Shown here: piece after piece, positions 6,428 to 13,174 of the stretch
Layout: every line of letters begins with the position of its first letter
Numbering within the stretch: the stretch's first letter is position 1
Assembly (NCBI GenBank): GCA_030629865.1
Contig: DAOVOC010000007.1
Span: 1 to 16,715 of the forward strand
DNA: 16,715 nt
Source of the DNA: a bacterium
Lineage (GTDB): Bacteria; Babelota; Babeliae; Babelales; GCA-2401785
Direction: 5' to 3'
The notes under the pieces: generated by a model
The model's database searches: none
What the model was told of the DNA's origin: nothing
What the model saw: only the letters and a program-made list of their open reading frames with translations
Made by a program: the position numbers and the translations under genes

Positions 6428-8146
6428 ATGGATAAGAACAGTTTTTTGTACAAGGTTCGCCACTCAACATCGCATCTTCTCGCACACGCGATTACAGAAA
6501 TGTACCCAGATGCAAAACTGACATTAGGACCTGCGACAGAAACAGGTTTTTTCTATGACTTTTATCTTCCAAATCCTCTTAAAGAATCTGACCTGCCTGT
6601 AATCGAAGGAAAAATGCGAGAAATTGCTTCGCGGAAAATAAAAATATCAGGTAAACAAATTTCTAAAAAAGAAGCGCTAGAACTCTATAAAAACAACAAA
6701 TTCAAAACAGAAATCATCAATGGAATCGATTCAGAGACTGTTGGAATCTATTCACAAGATAACTTCTTTGACCTATGCGAAGGTGGACACGTTGAATCCA
6801 CTGACCAGCTTCAACATTTTAAACTTATGGCTGTTGCCGGATCTTATTGGCGCGCCAATAAAAAAAACACGCAGCTACAAAGAGTTTCTGGCGTCGCTTT
6901 TGGAACAGCAAAAGAACTTAGAACCTATCTTAAACAAGTTGAAGAAGCTAAAAAATATGATCATCGTGTCGTAGGAAAAAAGCTGGATCTTTTTTCATTT
7001 CATCCAGAGGCCCCCGGCATGCCATTTTTCCATGACAAAGGTCTGAAAATTTTTAACAAGCTCATCGAACATGCACGCAATCTACAATGTAAAGCTGGAT
7101 ATCAAGAAATCCAAACACCGCTGGTTTTGGACCAACAACTTTGGAAAACATCTGGGCACTATGACAACTACAAGGAAAACATGTATTTTGCCAAGGTTGA
7201 AAAAGACACTCATATTAGTATAATCCGCCCAATGAATTGCCCTCCTGGCCTTTTGGTTTATAAAAACAAGCCACACTCATATCGCGAGCTTCCACTAAAA
7301 ATCGCAGAATTTGGCAAATGCCATCGGTTTGAGCTTTCTGGCGTTTTGCATGGCCTTATGCGCGTTAGAGCATTCACAATGGATGATGCTCATATATTTT
7401 GCACTCGCGATCAAATCGCCCAAGAGGTCGAAACTGTTTTGCTTTTGGCAGAAAAAATCTACAAACCATTTGGATTTAATAAAATTACGTTTGGCGTTTC
7501 TACAAAGCCAGAAAAACACATAGGTTCAGACGATTTATGGCAAGAAGCCACCGAAGCATTAAAGATCGCTCTCGATTCACGAGGAACCCCATTTGTTATT
7601 AATGAAGGCGATGGCGCTTTTTACGGCCCTAAAATCGAAATTATACTGCATGATGCCATGGGACGTGAGTGGCAGTGCGGAACTGTTCAAGTAGATTTCT
7701 TCCTTCCAGAAAATTTCGAGTTGGAATACATCGATACAGACCAATCTCGCAAACGCCCCGTTATGCTTCACCGAGCAATTTATGGCTCTCTAGAACGATT
7801 TATGGGAATTTTAATCGAACATTACAAAGGCCGCTTTCCATTTTGGCTCGCACCTGTGCAAGCACGCATTTTGACAATCACAGAAAAACAAACTAATTAC
7901 GCTAATACAATTTGCGAAAAGCTTTCTGGTATAAAAATTCGAACAGAATTAGATAAATCGGGAGATAAAATTAATGCCCAAATAAGAAGAGCACAGCTCG
8001 ACCAAATACCATTAATGCTTGTACTTGGCGAGAAAGAAGAAAAAAGCAATACCGTAACACTTAGAACCCTCGATGGAAAACAAGAATTTGGCGTATCGAT
8101 AGAAAATCTTTTAGAAAAAACTGAAAAGCTTAATCAAACTATTTAA
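6428..8146 (+). CDS. thrS: Threonyl-tRNA synthetase lacking the TGS domain
   Basis: A 572-residue class II synthetase that attaches threonine to tRNA-Thr. The N-terminal TGS domain of the usual ~640-residue bacterial enzyme is absent. An in-frame TAG at 6395-6397 excludes an upstream extension. The editing domain is intact, with H12-x3-H16 and C117-x3-H121. The catalytic core shows R-P-M-N-C at 267-271, S-G-V-L-H-G-L-M-R-V-R at 304-314, D-D-A-H-I-F-C at 319-325 and H-R-A-I-Y-G-S-L-E-R-F at 448-458. The Zn ligands are thus probably C271, H322 and H448. After N-C-P the usual G-H is replaced by P-G (273-274). The anticodon-binding domain begins about 470. AAGGGGG at 6416-6422 lies 5 nt before ATG. 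A small secreted-protein gene follows 17 nt after the stop. Confidence 0.95.
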   Translation: MDKNSFLYKVRHSTSHLLAHAITEMYPDAKLTLGPATETGFFYDFYLPNPLKESDLPVIEGKMREIASRKIKISGKQISKKEALELYKNNKFKTEIINGIDSETVGIYSQDNFFDLCEGGHVESTDQLQHFKLMAVAGSYWRANKKNTQLQRVSGVAFGTAKELRTYLKQVEEAKKYDHRVVGKKLDLFSFHPEAPGMPFFHDKGLKIFNKLIEHARNLQCKAGYQEIQTPLVLDQQLWKTSGHYDNYKENMYFAKVEKDTHISIIRPMNCPPGLLVYKNKPHSYRELPLKIAEFGKCHRFELSGVLHGLMRVRAFTMDDAHIFCTRDQIAQEVETVLLLAEKIYKPFGFNKITFGVSTKPEKHIGSDDLWQEATEALKIALDSRGTPFVINEGDGAFYGPKIEIILHDAMGREWQCGTVQVDFFLPENFELEYIDTDQSRKRPVMLHRAIYGSLERFMGILIEHYKGRFPFWLAPVQARILTITEKQTNYANTICEKLSGIKIRTELDKSGDKINAQIRRAQLDQIPLMLVLGEKEEKSNTVTLRTLDGKQEFGVSIENLLEKTEKLNQTI

Positions 8147-8163
8147 AACTGATTAGGAACCAC

Positions 8164-8568
8164 ATGAAAAACAAAAAATTATATGCACTTTTCTTCTGTA
8201 TGGCATTATTTTTTTCAACAAATGGTATTAAATCAATGTCGCAAGAACCAGTGTACAAACCAACACCATTTCAAAAAGCAGTAGGCGAACTAGTAGCAAT
8301 GGCAAAACATCCAAAGCATTTCGCTCTCAAATTAATTAAAGAATTAAACGACAAAAAAATAACAGGTGTTGAAGCACGTAACAATGCTGTCGTACAAAAA
8401 CTAGAAGAATATTGGACTACAATCACACAAAATCTAAAATCCAAAGAAGAGACACCAAAAGACCATCAACTAGTAAAAGAACAAATCCAAAAAGCATTAA
8501 CTTTTATATCTAAAAATCCTGAAATCGATTTTCTTGATTACCTTGCCCCACCCACAGTAAGAATCTGA
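8164..8568 (+). CDS. Small secreted protein of unknown function
   Basis: A 134-residue protein not assigned to any family. Residues 1-24 are a signal peptide (basic M-K-N-K-K, then a Leu/Phe/Ala-rich core, ending near G-I-K-S before M-S-Q). The mature part of about 110 residues is Lys/Glu-rich and probably mostly helical, with hydrophobic residues at helix-like spacing (for example E-L-V-A-M-A and A-L-K-L-I-K-E-L), and ends L-A-P-P-T-V-R-I. It has no Cys after the signal peptide. AGGA at 8155-8158 sits 5 nt upstream of ATG, and thrS ends 17 nt earlier, so it may share the thrS transcript. Confidence 0.75.
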   Translation: MKNKKLYALFFCMALFFSTNGIKSMSQEPVYKPTPFQKAVGELVAMAKHPKHFALKLIKELNDKKITGVEARNNAVVQKLEEYWTTITQNLKSKEETPKDHQLVKEQIQKALTFISKNPEIDFLDYLAPPTVRI

Positions 8569-8592
8569 CAACGTCTAATTAGCTTCACAGAT

Positions 8593-8621
8593 TTGCTGTA
8601 GAAATGGCACACTTATATTTG
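8593..8621 (+). promoter_or_regulatory. Weak candidate promoter for the Gly-rich small protein
   Basis: TTGCTG (8593-8598) is followed after 17 nt by TATTTG (8616-8621), with an overlapping TATATT at 8614. Another -10-like TATAAA lies at 8630-8635 in the same AT-rich gap. Either could serve the gene starting at 8659. Sequence matches are modest. Confidence 0.25.
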
Positions 8622-8658
8622 TAGTTGCTTATAAAATAAAACCATAGGAGCAAAAAAA

Positions 8659-8871
8659 ATGACTAAATTTAATCGTCCTGGACGCAGGCCTCGCCAAGGC
8701 ACAGGTCAAGATAGCCAAGGCCAAGGCCCATGCACAGGACCTGAATGTAAGATTAAGCCAGACAATCCTCCAGGCGAGGGCCTAGGACAAGGTGGAAAAG
8801 GCCGTGGAATGGGACCAGGCAAAGGCCAAGGTTGCGATAAAAAAGACCATACAGGCAATAAAAAAGACTAA
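8659..8871 (+). CDS. Gly/Gln/Lys-rich small Cys-containing protein
   Basis: A 70-residue protein dominated by G-Q-G, G-K-G and G-P-G units, with three Cys (G-P-C-T-G-P-E-C and G-Q-G-C) and a charged Lys/Asp tail. There is no signal peptide or membrane segment. AGGAG at 8646-8650 lies 8 nt upstream of ATG, and a hairpin terminator follows closely, which together support a real gene. The composition recalls the short Gly-rich Cys proteins found in many anaerobic bacteria (DUF5320-like), but the likeness is compositional and I do not claim homology. A nucleic-acid or metal-binding role is conceivable; nothing in the sequence decides it. Confidence 0.65.
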   Translation: MTKFNRPGRRPRQGTGQDSQGQGPCTGPECKIKPDNPPGEGLGQGGKGRGMGPGKGQGCDKKDHTGNKKD

Positions 8872-8897
8872 AATCTAATAAAACAATCTCACTCAAA

Positions 8898-8929
8898 CGG
8901 CCCAGTACTCGCTGGGCCGGCCTATTTTT
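8898..8929 (+). terminator. Rho-independent terminator
   Basis: CGGCCCAG (8898-8905) pairs perfectly with CTGGGCCG (8912-8919) around a 6-nt loop. A T-rich run (TATTTTT, 8923-8929) begins 3 nt after the stem. It follows the Gly-rich gene by 26 nt and separates it from the A-B-C cassette downstream. Confidence 0.7.
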
Positions 8930-8936
8930 ACTGCGT

Positions 8937-8965
8937 TTTTTAGCACAAAACACCTTTTTTATACT
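8937..8965 (+). promoter_or_regulatory. Candidate promoter upstream of the first A-B-C cassette
   Basis: A good -10 match, TATACT (8960-8965), lies in the gap after the terminator, with only a T-rich -35 substitute (TTTTTA, 8937-8942) at 17 nt. A second possibility is TTTACA (9002-9007) with TAAAAA (9024-9029) at 16 nt. One of these probably drives the cassette that starts at 9058, since the preceding terminator isolates it. Confidence 0.35.
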
Positions 8966-9057
8966 CATTAAATAAGGGCGGTCGCAGAACATGCGGCAAT
9001 CTTTACAATAAGACATGAAGTTGTAAAAAACACCAAAAACCGCAGGAATTGTGCGCT

Positions 9058-10374
9058 ATGAACGGGCTGTTTAAAAAAATATCACGCTTTTACGCCCAGC
9101 TTAGAATGAAGAAGGTCTTCGTTCTGGCAATTTTCTGCATTTCTTCCTCCGAAAAGGGACTATCACAAATAAAGCCATCCTTGAATACCGAACTAGAAAG
9201 TCTTGTACAAAAAACAATTGCCCAGATAGAACAACCAAATTCTGCGATCAACCTTATGGCACAAGAGGCCGAGTTACAAACAATACGACGCTCTTACGAA
9301 GAAGAACTTGATAAAAATGACCAACTAGAATTTACACTTTTTAAAACAACCAAAAAGCCGCTGGAAAAATGGAAAGGAAGTCTTGGTAAAGATACAGTAC
9401 TCCCTCTTCTCAAAAATATCACATTCAAAATAAATTCAGGTTTGAGAACATCGGATCCTTTTAATAATGATGCTAGAGGAGCAATTGGCAGTCTTCTCAG
9501 CCTTACAGCTAACAAATATTTGACGGGAAAAATTACAAAAGAAATAACTTCTAGCATCACAGACATAATTACAGAATCACCGGAAACATTCCAAATCGTC
9601 TTAAAAGAAGCAATTTCACGCTATCAAACAAACTCTAAATCTGAACGCAAAAAGGCCATTTCAGGATTGTACAAGTGGTTTAAAAAGCAAAAAGCTTGCG
9701 AAGGCATCTCTCTCATCGCTGGAATCGCTCACTACATTGCCGACTCTATAACAAAAAAAATGCGCCCAACCATTTTGTCATTTGAAAAAATGAGGTTGAT
9801 CATGGGAGAATTTGGGGATGGTGAAAATATTCCACCGATGCATCGCAATACAACATTAAAGCTAAATCTTCCAATTCTAGAAATGGGTATTTTTATGCTG
9901 CAACCAAGATGGACACACCTTATTGGTATAAGCAAAACACTGATACGACTTGCTGACAACTTTCTAGGAAATGCTCTCAGCTCACTTGCTCCAGAGCTCA
10001 CTGCCCTAAAATGGCAAATCGAACCTTATTTCAAAAAACGCTTTAAAAAAACACAAAAAACAGATGACTTTATGCAAAAACTAATGGGAGACGGAACCAC
10101 TCCAGGACACCATTGGTGGATTTGTAGCTGGGGACTTCTTGCACTTAAATCACTTGTTCACAGCACGGGTGTTTTGCTTTCTGCCGCATCTATAAAAACT
10201 TACACAAATTCACAACTAAAAAAACACTGCGCTGAGATGATTAAAGATCCACAAAATTTACAATGCATTCTACAAAAAGAAAACCACGCTGATGAAAAAA
10301 TTTTTAACACACAAATTGAACTGTATTTAAATAAAAAATCCCAAACACAACCAAAAAAGGAGCAAAAATGTTAA
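9058..10374 (+). CDS. Cassette gene A: exported protein of unknown family
   Basis: A 438-residue protein with a basic N-terminus and a hydrophobic signal segment at about 17-36. The mature part is helical-looking, starting with a Glu/Gln-rich region (45-95). Blocks shared with A' are K-P-L-E-K at 100-104, G-L-R-T-x-x-x-F-N-N-D at 128-138, a segment around 148-182, and G-I-F-x-x-Q-P-R-W at 277-285 followed by a Leu/Ala-rich helix. Residues about 353-378 (W-W-I-C-S-W-G-L-L-A-L) are hydrophobic and may be membrane-embedded. ATG 9058 is chosen because AGGA at 9044-9047 lies 10 nt upstream; TTG 9049 and ATG 9106 are alternatives, and the latter would put the signal peptide at the very N-terminus. 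It overlaps gene B by 7 nt, and the AAGGAG for B lies within its last codons, so translation is probably coupled. Function unknown. Confidence 0.8.
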   Translation: MNGLFKKISRFYAQLRMKKVFVLAIFCISSSEKGLSQIKPSLNTELESLVQKTIAQIEQPNSAINLMAQEAELQTIRRSYEEELDKNDQLEFTLFKTTKKPLEKWKGSLGKDTVLPLLKNITFKINSGLRTSDPFNNDARGAIGSLLSLTANKYLTGKITKEITSSITDIITESPETFQIVLKEAISRYQTNSKSERKKAISGLYKWFKKQKACEGISLIAGIAHYIADSITKKMRPTILSFEKMRLIMGEFGDGENIPPMHRNTTLKLNLPILEMGIFMLQPRWTHLIGISKTLIRLADNFLGNALSSLAPELTALKWQIEPYFKKRFKKTQKTDDFMQKLMGDGTTPGHHWWICSWGLLALKSLVHSTGVLLSAASIKTYTNSQLKKHCAEMIKDPQNLQCILQKENHADEKIFNTQIELYLNKKSQTQPKKEQKC

Positions 10375-11810
10375 CAAACAAGCTGAATATCTCATTACTG
10401 CTAACTTTGGCAATAACCTTTACAAGCAATGATATCATCGCAATGAGCACAGAAGCTATTGCAATGGCTGGTATCGGAATATGTACGCAGTTGGTAAATA
10501 AACAATCCGGAAATTTTGACGAAAACAATGAAAAAATCGTACAAATAAGCACAAATCTTATAACTGATAAGGCATTCAATAAATGGAAAAAAGGGAAACA
10601 CAAAGACGATGCAACCAAGGAAAAGTTCACCCAACTACAAGAAATTGAGATAGCTAAACTCAAAGCCAATAACTCTCTTTGTTTAGCGACAATGCAAGTT
10701 CCTGGCAAAGGACTGGTTGAAGCCGCAAAGTTTTTTGCGCAGGCACAAGTAGAAAAAACAAAAGCTCAAAATGACAAACAAACTGCTGCAATTAAATCTG
10801 CCGTCCTAGGACAAACCATCATGAATGGCATAACACAAATTATAAATGATCCAAAGACAATTATAATGTTGACTGCAATTATTTTTGGCACATACTACGC
10901 AAGTAAACTTGGTTATGCACACATCAAACAGCAAATGGAACGCCCACAAGTTATCGAAGAAACAAGTCTTTACTCAGGACTGGAAAAATTAAAAAACTTT
11001 GTTATCACTCCGCCCCCACTAAAAGCACAAGATATAGATGAAATTGTTGCAAGCCCTGAAATTAAACAAAAGATAAACGAACTTGCCACAATTTTAAAAA
11101 CAGCTCGTCAAACAAACGAAACAATGCCAAACATCCTTTTTTATGGCCCCCCAGGAACCGGAAAAACATTAACAGCACGAGCACTTGCAGCACAATCTGG
11201 ACTTGATTACGTAATGTTTTCTGGAACATCTCTCACCAAGCTTGAACGTGGTAAAGACCGAGCAGAACTCGACAAAATTTTTGCTTTTGCAAAGAAAAGC
11301 CCCAAAGGTGTTCTTGTGTTTATAGATGAGGCAGAATCATTTCTTGGAAATCGAGAAAACACCACCACAAGTGAACAAAGTCGCGAGCTAACACAGGCTT
11401 TCCTCGAAAAGGTTCCAAAACCTTCGGACAAAAATATTGTTTTTGTATTTGCAACCAATCGCAGAAACATACTGGATTCCGCCGTTGAAAGTCGAATTAG
11501 TGAAGTTGTACATATGCCATACCCAACAGATAGAGAAAAACTTCAGCTCATGGAACTATTCATTAAAAAAGAAGTTGTAAATGCAGGAGTTCCTATCGAA
11601 GAAGGGTTCACACAAAGGAAACAAGAACTTATCGACCTCATGGATAAAAAATTTGTTGGACGAACAATCGAAGAAATGACACAAAAGTTCAGGCGCAAAG
11701 TACGACTTGGTAGACACGTTTCTCTTTCATACGAAATAGCACGTGGTGTTATAGAAGAGACAAATAAAAAGTTGGTATCACAACGCAAACGCGCATCATC
11801 GCTATCTTAA
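10368..11810 (+). CDS. Cassette gene B: membrane-anchored ATAD3-like AAA+ ATPase
   Basis: A 480-residue single-AAA-domain ATPase. Layout: signal-like hydrophobic segment at 6-26; a Lys-rich, partly helical region to about 160; one membrane segment at about 163-181; the linker motif R-P-Q-V-I-E-E-T-S at 192-200; then the AAA module. Walker A G-P-P-G-T-G-K-T is at 260-267, Walker B V-L-V-F-I-D-E-A-E at 315-323 (D320, E321), sensor 1 A-T-N at 362-364, the arginine finger region E-S-R-I-S-E around R376, and G-R at 431-432 as sensor 2. The order of membrane segment, (G/R)P-x-V-x-E-T motif and AAA module, with F-Y-G-P-P-G-T-G-K-T and S-G-x-D-Y, is what I recall of mitochondrial ATAD3. AAGGAG at 10357-10362 lies 5 nt upstream. 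Gene C follows 13 nt after the stop. The AAA domain is predicted cytoplasmic; substrate unknown. Confidence 0.9.
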   Translation: MLTNKLNISLLLTLAITFTSNDIIAMSTEAIAMAGIGICTQLVNKQSGNFDENNEKIVQISTNLITDKAFNKWKKGKHKDDATKEKFTQLQEIEIAKLKANNSLCLATMQVPGKGLVEAAKFFAQAQVEKTKAQNDKQTAAIKSAVLGQTIMNGITQIINDPKTIIMLTAIIFGTYYASKLGYAHIKQQMERPQVIEETSLYSGLEKLKNFVITPPPLKAQDIDEIVASPEIKQKINELATILKTARQTNETMPNILFYGPPGTGKTLTARALAAQSGLDYVMFSGTSLTKLERGKDRAELDKIFAFAKKSPKGVLVFIDEAESFLGNRENTTTSEQSRELTQAFLEKVPKPSDKNIVFVFATNRRNILDSAVESRISEVVHMPYPTDREKLQLMELFIKKEVVNAGVPIEEGFTQRKQELIDLMDKKFVGRTIEEMTQKFRRKVRLGRHVSLSYEIARGVIEETNKKLVSQRKRASSLS

Positions 11811-11823
11811 AAGGAGTAAAAAA

Positions 11824-13089
11824 ATGGAATTCATAAAAAAAATTATTATTCTTTGCTTGGTGTGCACAAATTTTGCTTTCACCGCAAAGACTGAAAAAGC
11901 AGAAACTAAAAAAACTGGTTTTTTTGACAAAGTAAATTCTTTGTCCAGCTTAACAAAAAAGCACAAAATTCTTACCGGTTGTGCAGTTTCAACAGCACTT
12001 GGTTCAATATGGACATTGGAAATATACAGAAACTATCGAAAATCAATTCGCCGCAAAGTGTTTGTAGGTACATTTTCTGACTACGCACAATCAATATTGA
12101 GCGGTAACCAAAAAGTACGAAAAAACAATGCATCATATATTCTTGGGGCTGCGTTTTTAGGCAGCACGCTTTACACATGTGCTACAACACACAACTCAAT
12201 TAAAAAGAAAAATGCCGAAGAAATGACAATGTTACAACAAGATGGAACTATGCTTGACACGAAGCTTCGTGAATTTGAGGATGATAAGGATACTAAGGGT
12301 GCTAATACCAAAGAACAGTTTTTGCAAACAATGGCGTTCGCCATCAAATCACACGAAAAAGCACCAACAGCATCAAAATTATTTAAAAAACTTGCAAAGA
12401 AAAAGGATGAAAAGCAAGGAAAAACAGCTAGGAAAGAACAATCAACCCAAATCATAACAAAAGCTATTGGCAATATGACTAGTACAATCCAAGTAGTCCG
12501 CAATGTTGGAACAGTATCGAGTGAATTTGCACAAGACACAGAAATAGAAAACATGAAAAAAACAGCAAAAGCAGCAATACCAAAAAATGCAACAAAAAAA
12601 GATGCAACAACACAAGCAACAATGGCTGTAGCAAAATCGCAAGCACCAAATAAAAAGTCTAAAATAACCAAAGAAATACAAAACCGCATAATACTAGAAG
12701 CTGTAGAAGAAACTCTAGAACAACAAACAGAAGTAGCCCCTGAACTTTCAGAGGAAGAACAGAACAAACAATTTATTAAAAAAGCTAAAGAACGCTTACT
12801 CACAGTTGCAATCTCAAGGGAGACTGACAAAAAGCTGGTAACAACACAGGCTAAACTAGATGCATTGCTCTCGCTTATGAAAGCACCGTGTCGCCCAGGA
12901 ATTAACAAAAAAGGGAAAATCGTTTATATTTCAGAATCTCCACAAACTCCATCATTTGGCAAAATGGACACTGGGGACGTGATGTCTAATGCAATTGATA
13001 TGATTGGCAACCTTAACCTAGAAGGATACCTCGGACCTCTAGCATTTGAGCTTTATGCAGCACCATGGGATACAAGTAAAATTCAATAA
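11824..13089 (+). CDS. Cassette gene C: exported membrane-hairpin protein of unknown family
   Basis: A 421-residue protein. Residues 1-20 form a signal peptide or anchor (Lys5-6, then I-I-I-L-C-L-V-C). Two hydrophobic segments follow, at about 49-66 and 104-120, flanking a basic loop with Y-R-N-Y-R, F-x-G-x-F-x-D-x-A and K-N-N-A-S-Y-I-L-G-A; the same pattern occurs in C'. The long remainder (125-400) is rich in Lys, Ala, Thr and Glu, low in complexity and probably coiled, ending in a hydrophobic Y-L-G-P-L-A-F-E-L-Y stretch. K-A-P-C-R at 357-361 has a possible counterpart, K-A-G-K-C-R, in C'. AAGGAG at 11811-11816 gives a strong ribosome site 7 nt upstream. No enzyme motif is visible. Its place after B suggests a membrane partner of the ATPase. 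Confidence 0.8.
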   Translation: MEFIKKIIILCLVCTNFAFTAKTEKAETKKTGFFDKVNSLSSLTKKHKILTGCAVSTALGSIWTLEIYRNYRKSIRRKVFVGTFSDYAQSILSGNQKVRKNNASYILGAAFLGSTLYTCATTHNSIKKKNAEEMTMLQQDGTMLDTKLREFEDDKDTKGANTKEQFLQTMAFAIKSHEKAPTASKLFKKLAKKKDEKQGKTARKEQSTQIITKAIGNMTSTIQVVRNVGTVSSEFAQDTEIENMKKTAKAAIPKNATKKDATTQATMAVAKSQAPNKKSKITKEIQNRIILEAVEETLEQQTEVAPELSEEEQNKQFIKKAKERLLTVAISRETDKKLVTTQAKLDALLSLMKAPCRPGINKKGKIVYISESPQTPSFGKMDTGDVMSNAIDMIGNLNLEGYLGPLAFELYAAPWDTSKIQ

Positions 13090-13096
13090 AAAAGAA

Positions 13097-13115
13097 CCCT
13101 TTGTAAACTAAAGGG
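13097..13115 (+). other. Small hairpin between the cassettes
   Basis: CCCTTT (13097-13102) and AAAGGG (13110-13115) form a 6-bp perfect stem with a 7-nt loop, 8 nt after the gene C stop. It has no T-tract. It may act as an mRNA 3'-end stabiliser or processing site together with the second hairpin just downstream. Confidence 0.4.
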
Positions 13116-13126
13116 AAAACTCTAAC

Positions 13127-13156
13127 AAACAACTCGGGTAAGTTCCGGGCTGTTTT
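13127..13156 (+). terminator. Terminator-like hairpin between cassette 1 and cassette 2
   Basis: AAACA-a-CTCGG (13127-13137) pairs with CCGGG-c-TGTTT (13145-13155) around a 7-nt loop, with one internal mismatch and one G-U pair. It is followed by a short T run ending at 13156. Only 18 nt separate it from ATG 13175, leaving no room for a separate promoter after it. Cassette 2 is therefore probably expressed by partial readthrough, or the hairpin is an mRNA processing element. Confidence 0.5.
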
Positions 13157-13174
13157 AGACACAGGAATAAAAAA

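Noticed and set aside
10368..11810. FtsH-type protease identity for gene B
   Set aside because: There is a membrane segment before an AAA domain, but no H-E-x-x-H metalloprotease motif or C-terminal protease domain; the protein ends soon after the AAA lid.
12171..12908. Long minus-strand open frame (245 codons) opposite gene C
   Set aside because: It is the antisense of Lys/Ala/Thr-rich codons, giving a Ser/Cys/Phe/Val-rich product. The plus-strand frame has a strong ribosome site, a signal peptide and a homologue (C').
9058..13174. Mobile element as the cause of the cassette duplication
   Set aside because: No transposase, integrase, terminal inverted repeats or target-site duplication is visible at the unit borders.
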